Shown: positions 34,578 to 42,744 of the stretch, in pieces
Layout of the letters: the number at the start of each line of letters is the position of its first letter
How positions within the stretch are numbered: the first letter of the stretch is position 1
DNA from: an uncultured Eisenbergiella sp.
GTDB lineage: Bacteria; Bacillota; Clostridia; Lachnospirales; Lachnospiraceae
NCBI GenBank assembly: GCA_910585455.1
Contig: CAJUEL010000021.1
Span: forward strand, 10,079-74,078
Length of the DNA stretch: 64,000 bases
Direction: 5' to 3'
Position numbers and translations under genes: made by a program
The notes under the pieces: model-generated
Databases searched by the model: none
What the model saw: the letters and a program-made list of their open reading frames with translations, nothing else
What the model was told of the DNA's origin: nothing

Positions 34578-35673
34578 CGTATACGACCTCCGCAAGTTTT
34601 GTCAGGAATTTTTCTCCAATGAACTGAGCTACCGGCATTGCGACAGCATCTCCCATCGCTTTATAACCGTCGTTATAGCTACCGGGAAGAACAAAACTAT
34701 CCGGCGCTCCCATCAATCGAGCGGCTTCACGAACAGTCAATAGGCGGGCATGAATTTCATTATTTTTCTTCACGACTAAATATTGTTTGCTACTTCCGCC
34801 TTCCGGCGTTCGTAAACACCCTGCTATACCATCAAAACGCAATTCCAATTGCTGTTCCCCATGACGTGTTCGACGATAACCTGTGGCATAAATTGTATCA
34901 TATTCATTGAGCTTTATTTGATGGCGTTCTGGAATAAGCCGCAATACAGCGTCTTTATCAAATTTCGATTCTTTCTCAATAATATCTTTCAATGCGTTGC
35001 GACGGCGCGGAGGTTTCTCAGCTTGCCACCAAATCCATCCAGGTAAAGACCGACCCAAATCGGAGGCGGCTTTATTATGCAACCAGCAGGGGGCATTTCC
35101 AGTCAAATACATCGGGATTTCATATCCATGTTGCACGGCAATAACAAAAACTCTCGGTCTGGACTGAGGAACAAAGTGCGATGCATTTAAAACAATAGCG
35201 CCACAATCGTAACCGCGTTCTACAAGCGCCATGTGGAGAACCCGGTAATTATCTCCCCCATCTGTGGAAAGCAAGCCAGTTACATTCTCTAAAGCCAGTA
35301 TTCGAGGCTTTTCTTCCATTTCATCCAGCACACGCAACCATTCCCATACCAATCCGCTTCTGGACGCATGAATACCGCCCAAAGAACCGGCCAAAGACAA
35401 ATCCTGACACGGAAAACTGGCCCAGGATAAGTGCGCGAAAGGCAGATCCCTGCCATTAATATCTTTTATATCCCCAAGTTCAAAGCGTTCGCATCCAAAA
35501 TTGGCTTCATATACAGCCGCTTTCTGCTCGCTAATGTCGTTAGCCCAAATTGGTGAAAACATCCCCTTTAAGCCATATGCGACTAAACCGCTTCCAGCAA
35601 AAAACTCATGCATAGTCCAAGGCGCAGAGGATAAATCAATATTTTGTTTTTCATACAGAGTGTGTTGCAACAA
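34570..35673 (-). CDS. DNA (cytosine-5) methyltransferase
   Basis: 367 residues, read from a TTG at 35673 with GGAAGG 8 bases upstream. Motif I MHEFFAGSGLVAYGLK (SAM binding), motif IV SFPCQDLS with catalytic Cys89, motif VI LALENVTG with Glu129, motif VIII SRPRVFVIA, motif X GYKAMGDAVAMPVAQ. A target-recognition domain lies about 200-300. Methylates cytosine at an unknown site to protect from the adjacent restriction enzyme. Upstream and in the same frame is a short HTH ORF, interrupted by one TGA, so a longer HTH-methyltransferase protein may once have existed. Confidence 0.95.
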   Translation of the reverse strand: MLQHTLYEKQNIDLSSAPWTMHEFFAGSGLVAYGLKGMFSPIWANDISEQKAAVYEANFGCERFELGDIKDINGRDLPFAHLSWASFPCQDLSLAGSLGGIHASRSGLVWEWLRVLDEMEEKPRILALENVTGLLSTDGGDNYRVLHMALVERGYDCGAIVLNASHFVPQSRPRVFVIAVQHGYEIPMYLTGNAPCWLHNKAASDLGRSLPGWIWWQAEKPPRRRNALKDIIEKESKFDKDAVLRLIPERHQIKLNEYDTIYATGYRRTRHGEQQLELRFDGIAGCLRTPEGGSSKQYLVVKKNNEIHARLLTVREAARLMGAPDSFVLPGSYNDGYKAMGDAVAMPVAQFIGEKFLTKLAEVVYDD

Positions 35674-35748
35674 TCTTTTTTCCTTCCATCTTATTTGAAG
35701 TCCGCTTGATATTGGTCGGTTTTTGGCGTTTTCAGGAATAAACCAAAT

Positions 35749-35862
35749 TCAACTCATACGCACAGCGCCGACAATTCGGTTTTCTTTACAAAGAATTTGA
35801 ACCTGGCGCGGCGCTACACCCCACTTTTCAGCATCCTCTTGAACCGCTATATATCCGTTCAC
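35749..35862 (-). pseudogene. HTH DNA-binding ORF ended by an in-frame TGA, upstream of and in frame with the methyltransferase
   Basis: 37 codons from a GTG (35862) with GAGG 8 bases upstream. GYIAVQEDAEKWGVAPRQVQ and ILCKENRIVGAVRMS are typical of small HTH proteins of Clostridia, about 65-75 residues long, that continue with a W-x-IP-x-DA tail. After the TGA (35749-35751) the same frame reads IWFIPENAK, that very tail, and goes on without a stop into the methyltransferase. So either the HTH gene was broken by a nonsense change (CGA to TGA would do it), or the full protein is made by readthrough. Confidence 0.7.
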
Positions 35863-36149
35863 TTGCGACACCTCAAACCTGTTTTTGAATTTTGAAAACT
35901 AATATAATTATATTTGTTTAAGCAAAATAAAGCAAGAGCCTTCAAGAGTACATCTTAAGAATCAGCAGATTTTATAAAATATTCAAAGATTTTTCATGCC
36001 AGACAGTATATAATCATCTTTGTAAAGATTGCATTTGAAAAGCAGGAGGCTAGTAACCGGCAAGCCAGGAATTCGGTGAATGTTAATCCGCGTTGCTTGC
36101 CGCAACGGGCCTTTCTCCGTATAATGACAGTGAAAGGAGGGCATCACGA
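35863..36149. promoter_or_regulatory. Divergent promoter region of R-M island and membrane XRE gene
   Basis: Minus strand, toward the R-M genes: TTGCTT (35930-35935), 17 bases, TATAAT (35907-35912), overlapping an AT-rich palindrome ATATAATTATAT that could be an operator. Plus strand, toward the XRE gene: TTGCCG (36097-36102), 17 bases, TATAAT (36120-36125). Nothing else is recognised in the 287 bases. Confidence 0.65.
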
Positions 36150-36659
36150 ATGCTAAACGAAAACATCAAAGCAGTCAGAAAATCCAAAGGACTTTCCCAG
36201 GAGGAGCTTGCAATCAGGCTGCAGGTGGTGAGACAAACAATCTCAAAATGGGAGCAGGGTTTGTCGGTTCCGGATGCCGATATGTTGATTTCCCTGGCGG
36301 AGGTATTTGAAATGCCTGTAAGCACCCTGCTTGGAGAAACGGTAGTTGAGACGCAGGTTGACGACTTAAAAGCAATTTCTGAAAAGCTTGAGGTCATAAA
36401 TCTGCAGCTTGCGCATAGAAAGGCAGCAAAGCAAAAAGCGATTCACTGGCTTTTTCTCTCACTGTGCGCGGTTACCGTGGCTGTTTTTGCAGTCCTGATC
36501 GTATCAAGCAGTCCTTACCTGGGGTGGGATTATAGCGATCCCGAAACCGCCGTTATGGGAACAGTACTTCACGCATCCGAGTGGCTGTTCGTCAGAATAG
36601 CGCCGCTTACCCTGCCTGTCGCAATCGCCGGAATTTGCCTGACACGGAAGAAAATGTGA
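36150..36659 (+). CDS. XRE-family regulator with C-terminal membrane segments
   Basis: 169 residues from the ATG at 36150, which has AAAGGAGG upstream; an in-frame earlier ATG (36093) lies within the promoter and is rejected. HTH domain at 5-62 (KSKGLSQEELAIRLQVVRQ, TISKWEQGLSVPD). Residues 100-122 and 145-165 are membrane helices. Membrane-tethered XRE proteins of this build are common in Lachnospiraceae; the ligand and target are unknown. Confidence 0.85.
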   Translation: MLNENIKAVRKSKGLSQEELAIRLQVVRQTISKWEQGLSVPDADMLISLAEVFEMPVSTLLGETVVETQVDDLKAISEKLEVINLQLAHRKAAKQKAIHWLFLSLCAVTVAVFAVLIVSSSPYLGWDYSDPETAVMGTVLHASEWLFVRIAPLTLPVAIAGICLTRKKM

Positions 36660-36701
36660 GAACATTTTTTTCCGCCGACCACTTTATCCGGCAGTCTTGC
36701 A

Positions 36702-36755
36702 GCGCAGAGAGAAATGGCAAAAACCGGTCCGGTCTTTGCCATTTCTGCTTTGCGC
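36702..36755. terminator. Hairpin between convergent XRE and GH25 genes
   Basis: GCGCAGAGAGAAATGGCAAA and TTTGCCATTTCTGCTTTGC pair around a GGTCCGG loop. No long T-run; probably bidirectional. Confidence 0.55.
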
Positions 36756-36790
36756 TGCGTTGTACTATGATGATGGAAAAATACCGCCGC

Positions 36791-38722
36791 TCACTCCACC
36801 ACCGTCAGATAATTCGTCACGGCATAGACGGTCTGCCCGTTATAATCCAGCTTTGTCCAGCCCTTGTCCTTATCGATGCCGATCCGCGAAAGCGTCATAT
36901 CGCCGGTGAGCACCGCCACCACCGCAGAAGGCTCATTCGTCGTCGGCAGGGTGCGCAGGTTTGTCTGTCCGTCCTTTGCCTTCACCGTCCCGGACACCGC
37001 CACGAAGTGCATACCCGCCTCCGGATTTTCATTCGTGATCTTTTCCTGCTCCTTATAATCCATGCTGGTCGCCAAAAGCCGGGAGGATGCATATACGACC
37101 TGTCCGTTGACCAAAAGCCGGGACCAGCCCGTATCGCCGCTTCCATACACGCCGGTGCGCACCACAGCCTCTCCATAGCTTAAGCTTCCCACCACATTTC
37201 CGGTTTCCGTGCTGGGAAAATCCCGCAGATTCACCTTATCCTGGGCGGTCACGGCCTCGTTTACCGCCTGAAATGTCATGCCTCCAACCGTATCCGAAGC
37301 GGCGGGCTTTGCCGTGCTCTGTGTTTCCGAAGCCTGTGTGGACTGCGCATCTGAGGCGGCGACCAGAAAATTATGCACGGCATACACCTTCTGTCCGTTA
37401 TAGAGCAGACGGTCCCAGCCGTTGCTCCCCACGCCGGTCCGCTGCAGGTTTTCCCCGTTTTTGAGCAGATAGACCACGTTGCTGCCCTCCGTGGACGGAA
37501 TATTGCGCAGATTGGTCTCATTTTTTGCCGTGACCATTTCGTCCACCTCCGTAAAGGTGATACCCAGCTCCGGGTCCGCTTCCACAATCTGTGCCGGCGT
37601 CGCATCCTTCGCCTCCGCTTCCCTGTCATAGCCGAAATATGCCACATTCACATCCACCTTCTGGCTGATGCCCGCCACCTGTCCCTGACTTGTATACTGC
37701 CACATGGCGTGCGTACCGCTATAGGAGGATGCCGGCGTTTCGGGCCAGGGCTTGTCCGGATAATGGGAAACCCATATTTTATACCGGGCAGAGAGCACGC
37801 TCATATCCCACTGCGCAGAGCCCTCCATTTCGTTTCTCGAAGCGTAGAACATCGGCTGATAGCCATACGCCGCTATCTGGTCCAAAAATGTGCAGGCGAG
37901 CTGTGTGCGTTCCGCTTTCGTCAAATCATGCTGCCTGCTGTCCGACGCCCCAAAATCCTCACAGTTGTAAGCCACCGGATAGGTGATTTTATATTTCGCC
38001 AGAAAGCTCGCAACCCAGTCCGCTTCCTCCTTCACCTCTGTCTCATTCACCGCGGAGGAAAAGAAATACGCGCCCGCCTTAATGCCGTTTTTGGTTGCCT
38101 CCTGCAGATTATAGCGCGCCGCCGGGTCCTCATACAAAATGCCGCTCACCTTCGTCCGGTAACCCACCCGGATCATGGCAAATTCCACACCCGCCGCCTT
38201 CACCGCCGCCCAGTCGATATTGCCCTGATATTTGGATACATCGATTCCCAGCGTGACATTTGTGTTTTCACCTGCCTGCACCGCGCTCACGTTCACCGCC
38301 GCGCCGCTCTCCGCCGAAGCGCTGGCCTTTGTGGAGCCCTGGGGGTCCTCGCTGTCCTCCATGCTGCCCACCTCGGCGGCGAGGTTGGATTCTGCTGTCT
38401 GCTGCTCTACAGCCGTTGCGCCGTTTGCGGCAGCATCGTCGCCTGTATTTCCGTTTGTGCCGTCTGCCGGATTTTGGTCCTTCTCATCACCGCTTCCGTC
38501 CGCCGCAGCATCGCCTGTGCCGCCGTCTCCCGCTTCATTCCCGCTCTCCTGCGCCACGCTGCCGCTTTCCGGCTCTGCATCCGCCTGCTGCACATCCTCC
38601 TTTTTAAAAAGTAAAAAAACCAGCACGACGATCAGCACGGCTGCCGCCACCGCAGGAACTACTACAGCCAGAAGCTGCCCTGCATTATTTCTTCGCCTTC
38701 TCTTCCGCTTTCCCATTTCCAA
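36791..38722 (-). CDS. Membrane-anchored GH25 muramidase with three SH3 domains
   Basis: 643 residues. Basic N-terminus then one membrane helix (about 17-40), acidic Gly/Ala-rich linker (about 45-150), GH25 lysozyme domain (about 163-355; TLGIDVSKYQGNIDW, FAMIRVGYR, MWQYTSQGQVAGI), and three SH3-like domains (about 385-450, 475-540, 570-640), each with TNLRxxPST and GWxRLxYNGQxVYA. It cuts the glycan of peptidoglycan. The usual catalytic D-x-E strand reads YNCEDF here, Asn in place of Asp, as discussed in the findings. Overlaps the Sel1 gene by 38 bases, so the two are coupled. An alternative ATG is two codons in. Confidence 0.9.
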   Translation of the reverse strand: MEMGKRKRRRRNNAGQLLAVVVPAVAAAVLIVVLVFLLFKKEDVQQADAEPESGSVAQESGNEAGDGGTGDAAADGSGDEKDQNPADGTNGNTGDDAAANGATAVEQQTAESNLAAEVGSMEDSEDPQGSTKASASAESGAAVNVSAVQAGENTNVTLGIDVSKYQGNIDWAAVKAAGVEFAMIRVGYRTKVSGILYEDPAARYNLQEATKNGIKAGAYFFSSAVNETEVKEEADWVASFLAKYKITYPVAYNCEDFGASDSRQHDLTKAERTQLACTFLDQIAAYGYQPMFYASRNEMEGSAQWDMSVLSARYKIWVSHYPDKPWPETPASSYSGTHAMWQYTSQGQVAGISQKVDVNVAYFGYDREAEAKDATPAQIVEADPELGITFTEVDEMVTAKNETNLRNIPSTEGSNVVYLLKNGENLQRTGVGSNGWDRLLYNGQKVYAVHNFLVAASDAQSTQASETQSTAKPAASDTVGGMTFQAVNEAVTAQDKVNLRDFPSTETGNVVGSLSYGEAVVRTGVYGSGDTGWSRLLVNGQVVYASSRLLATSMDYKEQEKITNENPEAGMHFVAVSGTVKAKDGQTNLRTLPTTNEPSAVVAVLTGDMTLSRIGIDKDKGWTKLDYNGQTVYAVTNYLTVVE

Positions 38723-39581
38723 AAATCTCCTCTTCCCACGCCTGTATATCCGATTCCTTTGTCACAAGTCCGTTTTTATCCCTGACCCGCATAAAGGCGG
38801 CAAAATCCTCCTGTTTCCCGCCCTTGCGGAAAGCGCGGTAATAAAAATATACCGCCCGCTGCGCGCATCCCTCTTTGTCCAGGGCCGATTCGTACAGCAT
38901 GCCAAGGGCATGACAGATATCCGCCGATTCCGACGCCTTTTGCGTGCAGGCGAGCGCCTCCAGAAAGCATTTTTCCGCCCGCAGCAGCTGCTTTTCCCGT
39001 CTGGCAATGTCCTGCCTTTCATAATCCTGCAGCGCCTCATTATAAAAGGACTGTCCCAGTCCCAGCCAGCCCGCCGGACAATCCTGCAGCGCTGATTTTT
39101 TGAACCACTGCCGGGAGATCCTTTCATTCCTGGCGGCATAATACCATCCCATATCCGCCTGAGACCGGGCATCTCCCGCTTCCGCCGCCTTTAAAATCCA
39201 GAACCTTTGCTCGTCCTTTCTATATCCGTAAACGCCCTTGGGACCGTACCCCTTCGCGATCGCCTTCATCGCCTTGACATGCCCCTTTTTCGCGGGACCG
39301 GTCAGCCACTCCAGCGAAGCCTCCTTATCCAAAAGACGCGCATAGGAAATGCCAAGCCAATACTGCGCCTGTAAATCTCCCTGGTATGCTGCCTGCGTAT
39401 ATATCTCAATCCGCATCCGGGCAAGGCGTTCCCCCTGCCTTGTCTCATCGGATTTTATCATCTGCCTCAGCTGCTCCTTCGCATCCCCGTCGCCCGCGTC
39501 CGCATTTTTTACCAGCTCTTTAAAAGCTTCCTGCTCCTTTTTGCCCGGCTCTTTTCCGAACAGATTCCTTCCCGCACCCAT
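38685..39581 (-). CDS. Sel1-repeat (TPR-like) protein
   Basis: 298 residues of alpha-helical repeats of the Sel1 type (AQYWLGISYARLLDKEASLEWLTGPA, ARSQADMGWYYAA, GLGQSFYNEA). No signal peptide or membrane segment. Sel1 repeats mediate protein-protein contacts. Encoded between the NhaC antiporter (3-base gap) and the GH25 muramidase (38-base overlap), so the three form one operon; how an antiporter, a scaffold and a muramidase work together is not evident. Confidence 0.8.
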   Translation of the reverse strand: MGAGRNLFGKEPGKKEQEAFKELVKNADAGDGDAKEQLRQMIKSDETRQGERLARMRIEIYTQAAYQGDLQAQYWLGISYARLLDKEASLEWLTGPAKKGHVKAMKAIAKGYGPKGVYGYRKDEQRFWILKAAEAGDARSQADMGWYYAARNERISRQWFKKSALQDCPAGWLGLGQSFYNEALQDYERQDIARREKQLLRAEKCFLEALACTQKASESADICHALGMLYESALDKEGCAQRAVYFYYRAFRKGGKQEDFAAFMRVRDKNGLVTKESDIQAWEEEIFGNGKAEEKAKK

Positions 39582-39584
39582 GCG

Positions 39585-40961
39585 CTACTCCACTCCTTTC
39601 GGCAGCTTCCTGCCGTATCCGCATATTACCGATGCCGCCAGCATCACGAGCATGCAGATGGAATAATAATTCACGAAGGGCACAGATGCGGGCGCCACCG
39701 CAAACCCTTCTCCGAACTGAGCAGCCTGCTGCGCCGGGATCACGCAGTGTACCGTCCATGGAGCCAGAAAACAGAACACACAGCCCGTGCAGTCCAGCAG
39801 ATTTGCCCGGCGATACCGGTTGATGCCCGCTTTTTCTCCGATTTCACAGACCAGATCCCCCAGCGCCACGATCGCCACCGAAATCACGCCCGTCACCATG
39901 CTCAATATGCCCACGGACAGCACAATGGTCGCCTCCGCGCTGCGTTCCTTCTTTGCAAAGCGCTCCAGAAGCGCCCCCACATCCTCAAAAAGACCGCTCC
40001 GCTCCAGCACGCCCAGCAGGGCGAATACCGCGACCAGCATCGCTACAGTGCCCACCGTTCCCGTGATCGCCTCGATGATCGCCCCGGACACGGCAAACCC
40101 GCCGGGAAACGCGATCAGGTCTCCCACTCTGTAAACGCCGGAAACCAGCCCAACAGCAATTCCCGCCAGAATGCCATAGGACAGGGCGGTGATCAGATGT
40201 TTTCTCATCAGACACAGCGCGATGATGACCGCCGGCACCGCCAGCATGAGAAGGCTGACCGGATTGGCCGCGCCGCCCGCCGCTTCCGCCGACAGCCCCT
40301 GATCCGTCGTTTTGGAAAAAAGCAAAAACAGAATCAACGCTCCCGCCGCCGCGGGCAGGCTGTAACGCGTTCTGGTTTTGACCACGGTCCCCAGATCCGC
40401 ATGCTGGGTCGCCGAAGAAGCGATGGTGGTATCCGAAATCGGTCCCAGATTATCGCCAAATGCCGCGCCTGACACGATCGCTCCTATCATAAACTCTGGC
40501 GCAGCTCCCGCCATCACGCCTACCGGGAACAGGATCGGAATCACGACGAAATAGGTTCCCACCGAGGTGCCCGTCGCAAAGGCCAACAGGCAGGTGATCA
40601 AAAAAGTCGCAGCCACAAAAAGCTTTCCCGTAAAGCCAACCGCTACCACATACGCCGCGATCGTCTGCACCGCACCGCTTGCAGAGATCAGCTTGCCGGA
40701 AATCGCCGCCAGCATCACGGACAACACGATCGTGGCAAACATCGGCTTGCTCAAACCGTATACCAGCGCTTCACCATAGGCTTTTTCATCCTTCGCAAAA
40801 AGAACGCCCGTCACCAGCGCCGCAAAAAATGCCAGCACGTAGCCGTTGACGTTGGACTGGCTCATCGCCGCCCATGCGATCATTGCCGCCGCCACAATGA
40901 GCGGCGCAAGCTTTCCTGCTCTTCCGAAACGGAATTCTATCCTTTGTGTGTTCTGTTCCAT
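39585..40961 (-). CDS. NhaC-family Na+/H+ antiporter
   Basis: 458 residues from the ATG at 40961, preceded by GGAGAGG; a GTG four codons upstream (40973) is the alternative. About twelve membrane helices. TGTSVGTYFVVIPILFPVG and GAAFGDNLGPISDTTIASS are hallmarks of the Na_H_antiporter (PF03553) family that includes NhaC and MleN. It exchanges Na+ or an organic acid against protons. First gene of a three-gene unit with the Sel1 and muramidase genes. Confidence 0.9.
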   Translation of the reverse strand: MEQNTQRIEFRFGRAGKLAPLIVAAAMIAWAAMSQSNVNGYVLAFFAALVTGVLFAKDEKAYGEALVYGLSKPMFATIVLSVMLAAISGKLISASGAVQTIAAYVVAVGFTGKLFVAATFLITCLLAFATGTSVGTYFVVIPILFPVGVMAGAAPEFMIGAIVSGAAFGDNLGPISDTTIASSATQHADLGTVVKTRTRYSLPAAAGALILFLLFSKTTDQGLSAEAAGGAANPVSLLMLAVPAVIIALCLMRKHLITALSYGILAGIAVGLVSGVYRVGDLIAFPGGFAVSGAIIEAITGTVGTVAMLVAVFALLGVLERSGLFEDVGALLERFAKKERSAEATIVLSVGILSMVTGVISVAIVALGDLVCEIGEKAGINRYRRANLLDCTGCVFCFLAPWTVHCVIPAQQAAQFGEGFAVAPASVPFVNYYSICMLVMLAASVICGYGRKLPKGVE

Positions 40962-41001
40962 TTTCCTCTCCACTCCGTCTGCCTGTACACACTGCAGACC
41001 G

Positions 41002-41112
41002 CTATCCTTTTATCCACTCAATGACACAGCTGTGCGGCTTGCTTTTATGGTCTTTGTCATAATTGACGGTCTCCCAAAAACCTTTGTTTCTGGGATTCAG
41101 ATATATTCCCAT
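41002..41112 (-). pseudogene. N-terminal remnant of an AAA-ATPase-like protein
   Basis: 36 codons from an ATG at 41112 with CGGAGGAA upstream. It begins MGIYLNPRNKGFWETVNYDK; the start MGI-LNP-N-GF is typical of the AAA-ATPase-like (DUF1703-containing) proteins of Clostridia, which are about 500 residues long. A stop follows after 36 residues. The rest of the gene is absent; repeats now fill the space upstream. Confidence 0.55.
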
Positions 41113-41203
41113 GCGCTTCCTCCGGTTTCATCTCACAATGAATTTCTGCTATCACAGTATAGCATTGTTGGGGCAAAAAGTCTATATCTTCCCCAAATCA
41201 GAC

Positions 41204-41358
41204 GACAGTGCCACACCCCGGCGGCACAATATTCCCTCGTCGCCACGCTTGCGCTCTGTGAAAAACGCAGCAGTGCTAAGCTCGAAAGAACCTCGCTAAG
41301 CACTGGCGTTTTTCAAAGGGTTCCTCGTGGAATATTGTGCCGCCGGGGCTGGTTTTCC
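41204..41358. repeat. 155 bp nested palindrome (family B, copy 2)
   Basis: About 94% identical to 10754-10907. Identical inner hairpin AACGCAGCAGTGCTAAG/CTAAGCACTGGCGTT. The outer stem reads GGCGGCACAATATTCC with GGAATATTGTGCCGCC, a paired change from copy 1. It lies directly before a half copy of family A. Confidence 0.9.
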
Positions 41359-41425
41359 AGACCGTTAGAAAGGGGGACATTTTCCATATTTTGCTGTCAT
41401 GGAGTGTAATATTATCTGTTTTTTT

Positions 41426-41609
41426 CTGTCTGAACGCAGTGAGTTCTTTTGCGCCCTGTCCCGTTCAGGAATGGCCGGTCGTTTTGTGGAATTTTCCGCT
41501 TCGGATAATGCGTCAGGAAACAGCCTGTGCCCTCCACCCGTCCCGTCCTGCTAAAGCCCGTTGCCCCGTCTGCCCCTCCCGGTCATTCTCCCCCCCCGTG
41601 AAAAGCAAC
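41426..41609. repeat. Half copy of palindrome family A (centre plus one arm)
   Basis: Starts with the central word CTGTCTGAACGCAGTGAG, then TTGCGCCCTG, TTCAGGAATGGCCGG, TTTTGTGGAATTTTCCGC and ends near CCCGTGAAAAGCAAC, each matching the right arm of copy 1. The opposite arm is missing; family B copy 2 lies in its place about 70 bases away. Confidence 0.8.
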
Positions 41610-41738
41610 AAGGACAGCGGGAAGATGGGAGGAAAACGAAAAATACTATTGATTTTTCCGGTCAAATCTGGTTAACTGATAGAGTAAGCATGACAAGAAA
41701 AAAACATAGATTAATCTATTGTCTGGAGGAAAAATATC

Positions 41739-42599
41739 ATGAAACCGATAAAAGAAGGAAAGGTACGCGAGATTTATGACAACGGGGACACTCTGATCAT
41801 GGTCGCCACTGACCGCATCAGCTGTTTCGACGTCATTTTGAAAAACAAGGTGGAGAAAAAGGGAACGGTTCTGACGCAAATGTCCCGTTTCTGGTTCGAT
41901 ATGACCAGAGACATTCTGCCCAACCACATGATTTCCACCGATGTGAAGGACATGCCGGAATTTTTCCGTCAGCCTGATTTTGACGGAAACAGCATGCTGT
42001 GCAAAAAGCTCACCATACTCCCTCTGGAGTGCATCGTCCGCGGTTACATCACGGGCAGCGGCTGGGCGAGCTATGAAAAGACCGGCACGGTCTGCGGCAT
42101 CCGCCTGCCCGAAGGGCTGCGGGAATCCGACAAGCTCCCCGAGCCCATCTACACCCCTTCCACCAAGGCGGAAATCGGTGAACACGACGAAAATATTTCT
42201 TATGAGCAGAGCATCGAGCATCTGGAGAAGCACTTCCCCGGCAAGGGCAGTGAATATGCTGACAGACTGCGGGATTACACCCTCGCTCTGTATAAAAAGT
42301 GCGCGGATTACGCGCTTTCCCGCGGCATCATTATCGCGGATACCAAATTTGAATTCGGTCTGGACGAGGACGGCAACATCGTGCTGGCGGACGAAATGCT
42401 CACTCCGGACAGCTCCCGCTTCTGGCCCGCGGACGGGTATGAGCCGGGGCACGGACAGCCTTCCTTTGACAAGCAGTTTGCCCGCGACTGGCTGAAAGCC
42501 AATCCCGGCAACGACTGGACGCTTCCTTCAGAAGTTGTGGAAAAGACGATCGGAAAATATTTGCAGGCATATGAGCTTTTGACCGGCAAGAAGCTTTAA
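41739..42599 (+). CDS. purC: Phosphoribosylaminoimidazole-succinocarboxamide synthase
   Basis: 286 residues. SAICAR synthetase joins CAIR and aspartate with ATP in purine synthesis. Motifs: KEGKVREIYDNGDTLIMVATDRISCFD at the N-terminus, IVRGYITGSGWASYEKTGT, TKFEFGLDEDGN and LADEMLTPDSSRFW. Longer than the 235-residue bacterial type and closer to the 290-residue form. GGAGG precedes the ATG. It stands alone without other pur genes; a terminator follows. Confidence 0.97.
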   Translation: MKPIKEGKVREIYDNGDTLIMVATDRISCFDVILKNKVEKKGTVLTQMSRFWFDMTRDILPNHMISTDVKDMPEFFRQPDFDGNSMLCKKLTILPLECIVRGYITGSGWASYEKTGTVCGIRLPEGLRESDKLPEPIYTPSTKAEIGEHDENISYEQSIEHLEKHFPGKGSEYADRLRDYTLALYKKCADYALSRGIIIADTKFEFGLDEDGNIVLADEMLTPDSSRFWPADGYEPGHGQPSFDKQFARDWLKANPGNDWTLPSEVVEKTIGKYLQAYELLTGKKL

Positions 42600-42687
42600 A
42601 GTGATATCACAAAACGGCCCAGGCTGTTTTGATACCGCTCGTGTTCGGAGCAGCTCTGCCTTTTTACGGACTTTATCCTGCAGCGCA

Positions 42688-42729
42688 CAGTCCCGAAGAA
42701 ATCTGACTTTCTCCGGGACTGTTTTTATT
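42688..42729 (+). terminator. Terminator after purC
   Basis: CAGTCCCG and CGGGACTG arms with internal AGAAA/TTTCT pairing, followed by TTTTTATTC. The minus-strand DUF4179 gene ends close by. Confidence 0.85.
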
Positions 42730-42744
42730 CATATTCAGCCATAT

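Larger units (their letters stand above)
40962..41738. other. Repeat-rich intergenic region
   Basis: 777 bases between NhaC and purC with a truncated ATPase start (41002-41112), family B copy 2 (41204-41358) and a half copy of family A (41426-41609). A weak promoter for purC, TTGATT then TTAACT, may lie at about 41650-41680. Confidence 0.5.

Noticed and set aside
36000..36090. Possible cobalamin-riboswitch-like sequence in the AGGCTAGTAACCGGCAAGCC stretch
   Set aside because: The core B12-box motif is absent and the downstream gene is an XRE regulator.
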